A DNA stretch of 64,000 bases from positions 1 through 64,000 of the forward strand of contig NZ_BONZ01000027.1 in assembly GCF_016862975.1 (NCBI RefSeq), read 5' to 3'. This document shows, in pieces, positions 46,989 to 55,313 of this stretch. The position numbers and the translations under genes are program-made. The stretch comes from Rugosimonospora africana. GTDB lineage: Bacteria; Actinomycetota; Actinomycetes; Mycobacteriales; Micromonosporaceae. How positions within the stretch are numbered: position 1 is the stretch's first letter; the number at the start of each line of letters is the position of its first letter. The notes under the pieces are model-generated. The model did no database searches. It saw only the letters and a list, made by a program, of their open reading frames with translations, and was not told where the DNA came from.

Positions 46989-48466
46989 CACGCTTGGGGA
47001 TCGATTATTCGTTCAGTCATCCGAGTCCCCACACGATCCGGTCCACCGGCTACACGTTCGTGTGCCGGTACCTCAGCCGTAATCCGGCCAAGAACCTGAC
47101 CGCGGACGAGGCCAATCAACTCATCAACGCCGGCCTGCACGTCGTGTGCAACTGGGAGGCCGCGGCCAGCGCCGCGCTCAACGGATTCTCGCAGGGCGTG
47201 ACCGACGCGCAGCAGGCGCAGAGCCAGGCGGTCGCCTGCGGCATGCCGCCCACCAGACCGATCTACTTCAGCGTCGACTTCGACGCCTCGGCCGCGCAGC
47301 AGCCGGCGATCAACGCGTACTTCGACGGGGTCGCGTCCGTGCTGGGCCTGTCCCGGTGTGGCGCCTACGCCGGGTACCACGTGATCCAGCGGCTGTTCAA
47401 CGCCGGCAAGATCGTCTGGGGTTGGCAGACGTACGCGTGGTCCTCCGGGCACTGGGACACCCGCGCGCACCTGCGCCAGGTGCAGAACGGCATCACCGTC
47501 GGCGGTGCCGAGTGCGACGCCAACGAGGCACGGGTGGCCGACTTCGGCCAATGGGGCAGGCTCCTGCCGATCAAGCTCGGCCTCGCGTACGACCGCTGGC
47601 TGGTGCGCACCGGCGACGGCCACATCCGCGCGTACGTGCACAACACCAACAACTCGATGTCGAGCGTGGACCCGTCCGGCGCCGGCTGGTCGCCCATGGG
47701 CGGCAACATCGGAGGCACGCCGGCCGCGGTCATCGACTCCGCCGGCCACGTGCAGATCTACGTCCGCGGTGCCGACAACTCGCTCCAGCACGTGGACCCG
47801 GCCGGCGCCGGCTGGTCGTCGATGGGCGGCAACATCGCCGGCGATCCGTGCGCTGTCCTCGACCGCGCCGGCCACGTGCAGATCTACGTCCGCGGCGCGG
47901 ACAGCTCCCTGCAGCACGTGGATCCGTCGGGTGCGGGCTGGTCGTCGATGGGTGGCCAGATCGCCGGCAACCCGGCGGCCATCGTGGACTCCGCCGGCAA
48001 CATCCAGATCTACGCGCGGGCGGGCAGCGCGCTGTGGCACGTGGATCCGTCGGGTGCGGGCTGGTCGTCGATGGGCGGCAGCATCGCCAGCGACCCGGCG
48101 GTGGTGCTGGACTCCGCCGGGCACCTCCAGATCTACGTACGGGGCCGGGACAACTCGTTGCAGCACGTGGATCCGTCCGGAGCCGGTTGGTCCTCGATGG
48201 GTGGCCAGGTCGCCGGGAGCCCGACAGCGGTGGTCGACCCGGACGGGCACACGCAGATCTACACGCGCGCCGCGAACGCGCTGTGGCACGTGGATCCGGC
48301 CGGCGCCGGCTGGGAGTCGTTGCGGGGTGACATCGCCGGCGACCCGGTCGCGCTGGTGGACGAGATCGGCAACGTCCAGGTCTACGTGCGCGGCACCGAC
48401 AACACGCTGCAGCGCGAGCTGTCCGGCACCAACTGGTCGGGACTCGGCGGAAGCATCGTCAACTAA
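46985..48466 (+). CDS. DUF1906 (Rv2525c-like glycoside-hydrolase-like) domain fused to a seven-repeat PLL/tectonin-like propeller
   Basis: A 493-residue protein. Residues 1-200 form a DUF1906 TIM-barrel-like domain (LGIDYSFSHPSPHTIRSTGYTFVCRYLS; YFSVDFDASAAQQ), related to Rv2525c and GH25 muramidases. From about 205 seven repeats of about 42 residues follow, each ending with AGWSSMGG or a variant, the last NWSGLGG: a predicted seven-bladed lectin-like propeller. No signal peptide is seen, unusual for a cell-wall-directed enzyme; Rv2525c is itself Tat-exported. The blades are nearly identical in DNA, pointing to recent amplification. Start ATG 46985 is coupled to a leader ORF. It converges with the GntR gene, overlapping by 8 bp. 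Confidence 0.85.
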   Translation: MTRLGIDYSFSHPSPHTIRSTGYTFVCRYLSRNPAKNLTADEANQLINAGLHVVCNWEAAASAALNGFSQGVTDAQQAQSQAVACGMPPTRPIYFSVDFDASAAQQPAINAYFDGVASVLGLSRCGAYAGYHVIQRLFNAGKIVWGWQTYAWSSGHWDTRAHLRQVQNGITVGGAECDANEARVADFGQWGRLLPIKLGLAYDRWLVRTGDGHIRAYVHNTNNSMSSVDPSGAGWSPMGGNIGGTPAAVIDSAGHVQIYVRGADNSLQHVDPAGAGWSSMGGNIAGDPCAVLDRAGHVQIYVRGADSSLQHVDPSGAGWSSMGGQIAGNPAAIVDSAGNIQIYARAGSALWHVDPSGAGWSSMGGSIASDPAVVLDSAGHLQIYVRGRDNSLQHVDPSGAGWSSMGGQVAGSPTAVVDPDGHTQIYTRAANALWHVDPAGAGWESLRGDIAGDPVALVDEIGNVQVYVRGTDNTLQRELSGTNWSGLGGSIVN

Positions 48467-48857
48467 CCTCCCGCTCCGGTGAGTCGACCGGTGGCGCGTC
48501 CGGGTGGGCGCGCAGAGCGGCGCGCACGATGTCCAGCGCCTCGTCGCCGTCGATGCCGAGGCCGCGCACCAGCGTGGCGTAGTCGCGTGCCGCCTCCAGC
48601 GCCCGCTGCCGGCCACGGTGTCCGGCGGCGGCGACGAACGTGCCGGCCCGGCCGCGGGTGGCGATCAGGCCGGCCTCCTCCAGCTCGCGGTACGCGCGGG
48701 CCACCGTGTTCACCGCCAGGCCGAGGTCGGTGGCGAGCTGCCGTACCGTGGGCAGCCGGGTGCCGACGGCCAGCGTACGGTCGCCGATCTGCCGGGCGAA
48801 CTGCGCTCGTACCTGTTCGTACGGCGGCACCGGGGAGCCGGCGTCGATGGCGATCAC
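48459..48857 (-). CDS. GntR-family transcriptional regulator (YtrA-like)
   Basis: A 132-residue protein: an N-terminal GntR winged helix (PPYEQVRAQFARQIGDRTLAVGTRLPTVRQLATDLGLAVNTVARAYRELEEAGLI, over residues about 11-65), and a short C-terminal helical part of the YtrA type. GTG 48857 overlaps the TGA of the hydrolase gene as GTGA, so it is co-translated with it and probably regulates it. Its own 3' end overlaps the DUF1906 gene by 8 bp on the other strand. Confidence 0.9.
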   Translation of the reverse strand: MIAIDAGSPVPPYEQVRAQFARQIGDRTLAVGTRLPTVRQLATDLGLAVNTVARAYRELEEAGLIATRGRAGTFVAAAGHRGRQRALEAARDYATLVRGLGIDGDEALDIVRAALRAHPDAPPVDSPEREVS

Positions 48858-49693
48858 AGGGGATCACCGGACCAGAACGCGGTCAGGATCGCCGCCGTCG
48901 CCTCGGGCGCCTCGACCGCCGGCGAGTGGCCGGCGCTCGCGATCGCGGCCACGCCGGCACCCAGCCGGGTGGCCATCTCGTGCTGCAGCTCCGGGTGCCA
49001 CGCGTCATCGGTTTCGCCGTAGCAGACCAGCACCGGCACACCGGTGGCGCGCAGCTCATCGACCCGGTCGGGTTCCTTGATCAGGGCGTCGGACATGCCG
49101 AACAGGCCGTCCAGGCTGGAGGCCAGGAAACGCTCGCGCAGGAACGCGCTCAACTCGACGGGCGCGTCCGGGTCGGGTGGGTACACCGCGAGCCGGGCGG
49201 CGTACACGGCCGCCATGCCACCCTGGGCGTACGGCGTCAACCGGACCATCGTCTCCCGTCTCCCGCCGTCGATCGCGGACGGCCCGGAGTCGAGCAGGAC
49301 CAGCGACCGGTACCGCTGGGCGGCGGCCAGCACCGCGGCCCGGGCGACCAGCCCGCCGAACGAGTGCCCGAGCAGGTGGGGCCGCTCCTCGTCCAGGCTG
49401 TCGGCCAGCTCATTGACCACCGCCCCCAGCCGGTCCGGCGTGTATTCGGCACGGTCCTCCGGCCCCGGGCTCTGGTACTGGCCCGGAAGGTCCATCGCGA
49501 CCACCCGGAACCCGGCGTCCGACAGCGGGTTCAGGATCGGGGCGAAGTCCTCCTTGCCGCCGGTGAAGCCCGGCACCAGCAGCGCGGTGCCGGCCGGGGT
49601 GCCCGCCGGGGCGACGTCCAAGATTGCGATCGGGCCGGACGGGAGAGTCACGGACCTGGGCACCCCGCGGTGCGCGGTGATCTGGCTCCACAC
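48854..49693 (-). CDS. Alpha/beta hydrolase in operon with a GntR regulator
   Basis: A 279-residue hydrolase: ALLVPGFTGGKEDFAP supplies the oxyanion region, LLGHSFGGLVARAA the nucleophile, SAGHSPAVEAP the catalytic His. GTG 49693 (VWSQITAHRG) with GGAG upstream was chosen, since homology-like sequence starts there. Cytosolic; substrate unknown. A co-translated GntR-type repressor suggests induction by a small effector, perhaps an ester substrate. Confidence 0.85.
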   Translation of the reverse strand: MWSQITAHRGVPRSVTLPSGPIAILDVAPAGTPAGTALLVPGFTGGKEDFAPILNPLSDAGFRVVAMDLPGQYQSPGPEDRAEYTPDRLGAVVNELADSLDEERPHLLGHSFGGLVARAAVLAAAQRYRSLVLLDSGPSAIDGGRRETMVRLTPYAQGGMAAVYAARLAVYPPDPDAPVELSAFLRERFLASSLDGLFGMSDALIKEPDRVDELRATGVPVLVCYGETDDAWHPELQHEMATRLGAGVAAIASAGHSPAVEAPEATAAILTAFWSGDPL

Positions 49694-49757
49694 GGCTCCA
49701 GTCTGCCCCGGCGGCCGGGCCGGTGTCCCGCCGGAGCGCCGCTCGCCGCGGTCCAAG

Positions 49758-49814
49758 CTCTCGGCGGACGGTCTACCTCTTGCCGGACAGTCCAACTCTT
49801 GCCGGACAGTCCAG
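49758..49814. repeat. 19-bp tandem repeat
   Basis: Units 49777-49795 and 49796-49814 are almost identical (CTCTTGCCGGACAGTCCAA); 49758-49776 is a diverged copy. It lies upstream of the hydrolase start. Confidence 0.75.
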
Positions 49815-49874
49815 CTCGCCGCCGTCCTGGCTCGCCGCCACCCTGGCCAGCCGCGGCCGTACCCGTTACGCGGG

Positions 49875-49909
49875 CGGGCCCGCGCTCCCTGGCTGGGAGC
49901 GCGGGCCCG
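49875..49909 (-). terminator. Terminator of the surface-protein gene
   Basis: A perfect 15-bp stem CGGGCCCGCGCTCCC / GGGAGCGCGGGCCCG with a 5-nt loop, about 40 bp after the stop at 49948. Confidence 0.75.
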
Positions 49910-49947
49910 GACGTGTGGACTGGGCGGTAGACCGCCAGTGCGGTGGA

Positions 49948-52038
49948 TCAGAACTCGGAGAACTGATAGTCGCGGCGGCGCCGCCGGTTGATCAGGCCAC
50001 GGATGAGGATCCCGATCACCAGGACCCCGCCGCCGGACAGCAGTACCGTGCCGGCCAGCCGCGCGGGCGGCATCGACCCGACACCGGTGCTCGCGCCGGC
50101 GGCCTTGATGCCCTTCGTCTTCAACGGCATCGGCCCGAGGGTCAGGGTCGGCAGCGGCGAGGCGGTGTCCTGCGGGGCTCCGGTGGCGACCAGCCCGCCG
50201 GCCGGGGCGAGGGTGTTGGTGTTCCCGGCCGGTACCACGGCCGGTGCCGCCTGGACGCCGGTGTTGCTCCCGCCGCCCGTGCTGCCCCCGCCGTGGGTCG
50301 CCGTGCTCCCACCGCCGGTGCTCCCGCCGTGGGCCGTCGTGCTCCCGCCGCCGGTGCTCCCGCCGCCGGTGCTTCCACCGCCCGAGGTTCCGCTCCCTCC
50401 GGTTCCGCCGCCGGCCGCGTGCGTCGGCGGCTTGGCGGCCGCCGTGGTGGGCGGGGCCTTCGTCGGAGCCGTGGTCGGAGCCTTGGTCGGAGCCTTCGTC
50501 GGTGCGTTGGTCGTCGGAGCCACTGTCGGCGGCTTGGTCGGCCCGGTGGTCGGGGCCTTCGTCGGTCCCTGGCTCGCGGTCGGTGCGGTGCTCGCCGGAG
50601 CGCTGCCGGTCGGCGAACCCGCCGGTGCGCTCGGGCTCTGCGTCGGCCGGGTGCTGGCCGTCGGAGCCGCCGATGCGGTCGGCGACGCCGACGGCATGGT
50701 CACCGGCTTCAGCCGCGCGCTGACCACCACACCGTCGTCGTTCGTGGTCACCGTGATCGGGTTGTCGATGCCGAGCAGATCGCCGCAGTTGAGTTCGTCG
50801 AAGCTCCCGCTCAGCCGCTGGGCGAGGAAGGTGAACAGGTTGTTCGCCGCACCCGCGTCCGGTGAGGCCGCCTTGAGCGTCGACTTCCGGTCCAGGTTGG
50901 TCCGGTCGATGCCGAGGGACATGATGTTCTGGCAGTACGCCTTCGGTGTCTCGGTGGCGGTGTCGATCGGGCCCATGTTCACCCCGGCCCGGTACAGGTT
51001 GGTCTTGCGGACGCTGGTCTTGCCGTCCACCAGCACCATCGGGTCACTCGTCGGCACCAGGGCCACCGGAGCGGCCTGGAACGCCGCGGCCTGCAACTCG
51101 TTCAGCGGCAGCGCGGGTGCCGACTTGCCCGGGTCGGCGAGATCCGGCGCCGTGTACGGCGTGCAGCCCAGCACCGGCGCCACGTAGCTGTCCAGCAGCC
51201 CGTTGTCGCTGCCGTTCGTCTCCACCTTGGCGCCCTTGGCAGCCAGCGCGGCCTGGTTCGTCGCGGTGTTCTGCGCGATGCTGCCGTCCGGCAGGAACAG
51301 GTAGCTGGTGGTGACGTTGTCGCTCTGGTCCATGTCGACGATGCCGAAGTCGCGGGTCGTCGGGCAGGGCAGGCCGTCGTTCGCGGTACCCAGCGGGGGA
51401 ACCGTGGTCTTGCCCGCCGCGATCGCGGCGTTGGCGGCCGTGAAGAACGCCGGTGCGTTGCAGTAGGCGTACTGGCCGAAGATCGAGTCACCGAGCCCGT
51501 TGACGCACGAGCCCGACTGGAGGCTGCCGTCGCTGTCGGCCAGGGTCAGGTTGTCGCCGTTGAAGCCGAACCAGACGCCCACGACGGCGTCGGCGGGCAG
51601 CTTCGGTACGACCGGCGGCGCGGCCGGCGCGTCGTTCCCGTCGACCACGACCGGGCTGTACACCGAGATGGCTCCGGTGGCCGGGTCGATGACGGCCGCC
51701 TGGACGAACGCGGACGTGCCGTCGTCGGACTGGTGGCAGGACGGGGTGAGCAGCCGGTACGGGGTGGCCAGACCCTGCGCGGTGAGTGGGTTGGCCGGCA
51801 CCTGCAGGGTGCAGTCCACCGCCGGTGGGTCTTCGGTGTTCGAGGCCGCGAGAGCGATGCCGCCACCGGTGGCGAACAGCACGCCGACGACGGCGATGAG
51901 CGGAACGGTCCAGCGCCGGGGTGCCGGTGGTGGGGGGACGCGGCGGCGCTGGCGGTTGCGGCGGGTGGTACGCCGCTGCGGGTTCAGACTCGACACGAAG
52001 TCGACGATGTCCGCGTCGTTGCGTTCGTGGGCAGACAA
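49948..52038 (-). CDS. Large surface protein with N- and C-terminal membrane anchors and mucin-like stalk
   Basis: A 696-residue protein I cannot assign to a characterised family. N-terminal 42 residues are basic and cytosolic, then a helix (about 43-64); residues about 70-450 form a Cys-containing extracytoplasmic domain (CTLQVPANPLTAQGL ... DELNCGDLLGIDNP). Next come a Pro/Thr/Ala stalk with TKAPTT-type repeats and a GGGST-rich stretch (to about 610), a second helix (about 660-683) and the tail RRRRRDYQFSEF. There is no LPXTG sorting motif, so it looks tethered at both ends. The start is TTG 52038, giving MSAHERNDADIVDF. Its position between a hydrolase operon and a phosphoesterase gives no function. 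Confidence 0.75.
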   Translation of the reverse strand: MSAHERNDADIVDFVSSLNPQRRTTRRNRQRRRVPPPPAPRRWTVPLIAVVGVLFATGGGIALAASNTEDPPAVDCTLQVPANPLTAQGLATPYRLLTPSCHQSDDGTSAFVQAAVIDPATGAISVYSPVVVDGNDAPAAPPVVPKLPADAVVGVWFGFNGDNLTLADSDGSLQSGSCVNGLGDSIFGQYAYCNAPAFFTAANAAIAAGKTTVPPLGTANDGLPCPTTRDFGIVDMDQSDNVTTSYLFLPDGSIAQNTATNQAALAAKGAKVETNGSDNGLLDSYVAPVLGCTPYTAPDLADPGKSAPALPLNELQAAAFQAAPVALVPTSDPMVLVDGKTSVRKTNLYRAGVNMGPIDTATETPKAYCQNIMSLGIDRTNLDRKSTLKAASPDAGAANNLFTFLAQRLSGSFDELNCGDLLGIDNPITVTTNDDGVVVSARLKPVTMPSASPTASAAPTASTRPTQSPSAPAGSPTGSAPASTAPTASQGPTKAPTTGPTKPPTVAPTTNAPTKAPTKAPTTAPTKAPPTTAAAKPPTHAAGGGTGGSGTSGGGSTGGGSTGGGSTTAHGGSTGGGSTATHGGGSTGGGSNTGVQAAPAVVPAGNTNTLAPAGGLVATGAPQDTASPLPTLTLGPMPLKTKGIKAAGASTGVGSMPPARLAGTVLLSGGGVLVIGILIRGLINRRRRRDYQFSEF

Positions 52039-52320
52039 TTCTCAGCCCTTCCAGGGGAGACTCCGGGGTCGCGAAAAGGCGTGCCAGTAATGGCTCAGCG
52101 ACCGTGTGTATGCACTCCGGTCTATGCCTCTAGCTGTGTCCACATGGCCTGTGACAATACTCGTCAGCCCGTCAATGTCACGCCTTTGTAACTATCTTGC
52201 TTGGCGTGCTCGGATGCTCACCATGCGCGAGTGTGGGTCGATGTCGCCGGCGTGAACGCGCTGACGGACGGCTTGTACGGCGAACCCGGGGGTGCGTGCT
52301 GGATGCCGGTGGGCTTTCCG

Positions 52321-52326
52321 TAACAT
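52321..52326 (+). promoter_or_regulatory. -10 element implying a leaderless mRNA
   Basis: TAACAT ends 6 bp before GTG 52333, so transcription would begin at or next to the start codon. No ribosome site is present. The -35 region (GTGCTGG) is poor. Confidence 0.4.
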
Positions 52327-52332
52327 CGATGC

Positions 52333-53202
52333 GTGGTGGGCGACCCGTCCGGCAAGGTGTTCGCTATCAGCGATATCCACGTGGCGTACCCGGAGAATCG
52401 ACGGATCGTCGAACAACTCGCGCCGGAATCGCCTGGGGACTGGCTGTTGCTGGCCGGGGATGTGGGCGAGACATTCGCCGATATCGAATGGGCGCTACGC
52501 CTGTTGAGTGAACGGTTCGCCACCGTGATCTGGACACCCGGTAACCACGAATTGTGGACGCCGCGACCGGATCCGGTACAGCTCCGCGGCGAATTCCGGT
52601 ACCGGCGACTGGTCGAGGTGTGCCGGGAACTCGGCGTCCTCACGCCCGAGGATCCGTACCCGGTCTGGCGCGGCGAGGGCGGCCCGGTGACCATCGCGCC
52701 GCTGTTCCTGCTCTACGACTACACGTTCCGGCCGGACGGGTACCCGACCCGGGAGGCGGCGCTGGCCCGGGCGTACGAGGTCGGCGTCGTGTGCACCGAC
52801 GAGTTCCTGCTGCATCCCGACCCGTACCCGAGCCGGCAGGCGTGGTGCGCTCAGCGCGTCGCGGTCACCGAACAACTGCTCGCCGCGCGGGATCCGGCCC
52901 TGCCCACCGTGCTGGTCAACCACTTCCCGCTGATCCGGGAACCGACCCGGGTGCTGCGGTACCCGGAGTTCGCGCAGTGGTGCGGCACGGAGCGCACCGA
53001 CGACTGGCACGTACGGTTCGGTGCGGTCACGGTCGTCTACGGTCACCTGCACATCCCGCGCACGATCTGGCGCGACGGCGTGCCGTTCGAGGAAGTCTCC
53101 CTCGGCTACCCGCGGGAGTGGCGGCCGCGCTCCGGCGCTCCGGGACGGCTCAGGCAGATCCTGCCGTCGCCGGAAAGTCGCGGCAACCTTCCACCGGGCT
53201 GA
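52333..53202 (+). CDS. Metallophosphoesterase
   Basis: A 289-residue calcineurin-like phosphoesterase with all metal motifs: DIH (FAISDIHVAYPENR), GDVGE, GNHELW, NHFPL and GHLHIPR. It should hydrolyse phosphomonoesters or diesters with a dinuclear metal site; the substrate is unknown. In streptomycetes such genes often stand next to phosphopantetheinyl transferases, but here none adjoins. GTG 52333 (or GTG 52336) is the start, seemingly on a leaderless transcript. The sigma-factor pair follows 58 bp downstream on the same strand. Confidence 0.88.
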   Translation: MVGDPSGKVFAISDIHVAYPENRRIVEQLAPESPGDWLLLAGDVGETFADIEWALRLLSERFATVIWTPGNHELWTPRPDPVQLRGEFRYRRLVEVCRELGVLTPEDPYPVWRGEGGPVTIAPLFLLYDYTFRPDGYPTREAALARAYEVGVVCTDEFLLHPDPYPSRQAWCAQRVAVTEQLLAARDPALPTVLVNHFPLIREPTRVLRYPEFAQWCGTERTDDWHVRFGAVTVVYGHLHIPRTIWRDGVPFEEVSLGYPREWRPRSGAPGRLRQILPSPESRGNLPPG

Positions 53203-53260
53203 GGCGTCGTCTCCCTGACGTGGACGAGCGCCGCAATGGCGCCGATCGATGGGAGATTGG

Positions 53261-53770
53261 GTGGACACCGGTTGGGAGGAGGTGTACGCCGGCCATTACA
53301 GCCGGCTGGTCGCCTTGCTCACGGCGCTCGCCGGTTCCAGGGCCGAGGCCGAGGAAGCCGTGCAGGAGGCTTTCGTGCGGGCGCTGGGCATGAGCGGCCG
53401 GCGTGCCGTCGTCGAGGACCCGGAGGCGTGGCTCTACCGGGTCGCGGTCAACCTGCTGCGGTCGCGGTGGCGGCGGGTGCTTGCCGGGCGCCGGGCCGTG
53501 GCGCGGCTGTCCGCCCCGGACGAGGTGGTCACCGAGGACTCGGGGCGGGTCGACGACCGCGTGCGGTTGCTCGGCGCGCTGCGCCGGCTGCCCTTCGAGC
53601 AACGTGAGGCGATCGCCCTGCACTACCTGGCCGACATGCCCGTCGAGGCGGTGGCGGTACGCGTGGGGTCGCCGATCGGCACGGTCAAGGCGCGGCTGTC
53701 CCGCGGCCGCAACGCACTGGCCCGGCTGCTCGGCGAAGCGCCGGTGGGGGGAGGAAGCCGTCATGCCTGA
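53261..53770 (+). CDS. ECF RNA polymerase sigma factor, copy 2
   Basis: A 169-residue ECF sigma with region 2 (EEAVQEAFVRALGM) and region 4 (LRRLPFEQREAIALHYLADMPVEAVAVRVGSPIGTVKARLSRGRNALARLL, in pieces). I prefer GTG 53261 with GGGAGA five bases upstream to ATG 53249, which has no ribosome site. It is paralogous to the sigma at 44862 and, like it, overlaps (by 8 nt) a membrane-anchored Asp-box propeller gene. Confidence 0.88.
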   Translation: MDTGWEEVYAGHYSRLVALLTALAGSRAEAEEAVQEAFVRALGMSGRRAVVEDPEAWLYRVAVNLLRSRWRRVLAGRRAVARLSAPDEVVTEDSGRVDDRVRLLGALRRLPFEQREAIALHYLADMPVEAVAVRVGSPIGTVKARLSRGRNALARLLGEAPVGGGSRHA

Positions 53771-54950
53771 GCTGGACTTCGCGGGGCTGCGCGACGAACT
53801 CGAACAGCAACTGCGCCCACCCGCGTTCGCCGAGATCCGGTCGCGCCGGCGGCGCCGTACCCGCTGGATCGCGGTCGGTACGGCCCTCATGCTGGTCCTG
53901 GTGCTCGCCGGCGCGGCCTCCGCCAACACGTACCTGCGACCGGTCCGCTCCCCGGTCACCGGCCCGGGACCGTCGGCTAGCCCGGTGTCGCTCGGTCCCG
54001 GAGTCGCCGCGGTGGCGGTCTCGCCGTCCGGCACCATGTTCCTGGCTTCGTCGTCGTGCCTGTTCGGCTGCGCCCGGCCGGACGACCGTTTCGGCGACGT
54101 GGTGTGGCGCAGCACCGACTCCGGCTCAACCTGGACCCGGCTGGCATCCCCGCAGGACTCCTACGCCGGAACGTTGCTGGCGGTCAGCGACACCCAGCTG
54201 TGGCTCGTCGACGACGTGACGATCAGCGCGGCCTCCGACGGTGGTCACAATTGGCAGAGCCTCAGTCTCGGCGGCGACTCCACCGCGTCCGCGTACGCGG
54301 CGACCACCGGGGGATCAGTCTGGCTCGTTCAGAACGGTGCCGTCGCGATGTCGCAGCGGGGCGCGAACGTGGACCTGCCGCAGGCCCAGCCGCCCGGCCG
54401 CGCGGATTCGCACGGGATCGCGGTGTTCGGCGAGGACAGCGCCGCGGTGCTGACCGGACACTCGCCGGCCACCTGGTTCGTCACGAACGACCGGGGTGCG
54501 CACTGGGCGCCGATGGCCGACCCGTGCCACGACACCCTGTACCCCGGCTCGCCGTACTCCACGATGACGGCGGCCCCGGACGGCAGCCGCTGGGTGGTCT
54601 GCGCCGGCGCGCCCGCGGCCGGACAGCAGGGCAAGCAGTTGGTCACCTCGACCGACGGCGGCCGTACCTGGCAGTCCCGCGGCCCGCTGGAGCCGGCCGG
54701 GTACGCCACCCGGGTCGTCCCGATCTCGGCGACCGTCGCCTGGCGCAGCGGTCCCGGGGGCGAGATCTACCGCACCACCGACGCGGTGCACTGGACCCCG
54801 GTCGCGAACACCGGCGCTCGGCCCGGGGAAGTCGCCGACATGTTCGCGGCCCGCGACGCGGACACCGCCGTGTACCTGCGGGACACCGGGGTGTACGTCA
54901 CCCACGACGGCGGGCTCCACTGGACCGCGCACCGGTTCCCCTCCGGCTGA
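53763..54950 (+). CDS. Membrane-anchored BNR/Asp-box beta-propeller protein in anti-sigma position, copy 2
   Basis: A 395-residue protein with the same plan as 45343-46683: cytosolic head (MPELDFAGLRDELEQQLRPPAFAEIRSRRR), one transmembrane helix (about 36-55), short spacer, then a propeller with Asp boxes STDSGSTW, ASDGGHNW, STDGGRTW, THDGGLHW. ATG 53763 has GGGGAGGAAG upstream and overlaps the sigma gene. The heads of the two copies share an acidic start and a basic pre-membrane stretch. Role as sensor/anti-sigma is inference. A strong hairpin 9 bp after the stop ends the transcript. Confidence 0.8.
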   Translation: MPELDFAGLRDELEQQLRPPAFAEIRSRRRRRTRWIAVGTALMLVLVLAGAASANTYLRPVRSPVTGPGPSASPVSLGPGVAAVAVSPSGTMFLASSSCLFGCARPDDRFGDVVWRSTDSGSTWTRLASPQDSYAGTLLAVSDTQLWLVDDVTISAASDGGHNWQSLSLGGDSTASAYAATTGGSVWLVQNGAVAMSQRGANVDLPQAQPPGRADSHGIAVFGEDSAAVLTGHSPATWFVTNDRGAHWAPMADPCHDTLYPGSPYSTMTAAPDGSRWVVCAGAPAAGQQGKQLVTSTDGGRTWQSRGPLEPAGYATRVVPISATVAWRSGPGGEIYRTTDAVHWTPVANTGARPGEVADMFAARDADTAVYLRDTGVYVTHDGGLHWTAHRFPSG

Positions 54951-54958
54951 TCGTGGGT

Positions 54959-54991
54959 CGCCCGGGCGCGCCGTCGCGGCGCGCCCGGGCG
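54959..54991 (+). terminator. Terminator of the second sigma/propeller pair
   Basis: A perfect 14-bp stem CGCCCGGGCGCGCC / GGCGCGCCCGGGCG with a GTCGC loop, right after the stop at 54950. Confidence 0.8.
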
Positions 54992-55313
54992 CGGTCTGTG
55001 GTGTCCTCCGTGCGGATCGCGCGGTGTTATCCGTGCGCGGGCCGCGCGGTGCCGCCGATGCGCGGGCGCGGTCCCGCTCGTGTGGCGCCGCCTGCGCACG
55101 GGTCGCTCTGGACCTTGCTATGGGAGCGTTCCCATGCCATGATGACGGACACATTCGCGTCTGGGAGTCGGGCCCGAATGCTGGTCGCCTAGGGCAGTCC
55201 GGCAACGGACAGGTGACCGCCAGCTGACCGCGCCGCACCGGCGCGGCCGGCCCGAGCCGCATCGTCCCGGCCCGTTCGCCGGCCGGAAGGCAAACCTCCC
55301 AAGGAGTATCCGC
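54992..55313. other. Upstream region of the GH6 cellulase, 322 bp
   Basis: Holds the promoter with embedded CebR-type box (55115-55143) and a leader of about 165 nt before the start codon. I see no gene in it. Confidence 0.5.
55115..55143 (+). promoter_or_regulatory. GH6 promoter with CebR-type box filling the spacer
   Basis: TTGCTA (55115-55120), then TGGGAGCGTTCCCA (55121-55134), then CATGAT (55138-55143), giving a 17-bp spacer. The box differs from the perfect CebR palindrome by one base. A repressor bound here would exclude RNA polymerase. Confidence 0.7.

Noticed and set aside
49948-50100. LPXTG-type sortase signal at the end of the surface protein
   Set aside because: The hydrophobic segment and Arg-rich tail resemble a sorting signal, but no LPXTG-like pentapeptide precedes the helix.
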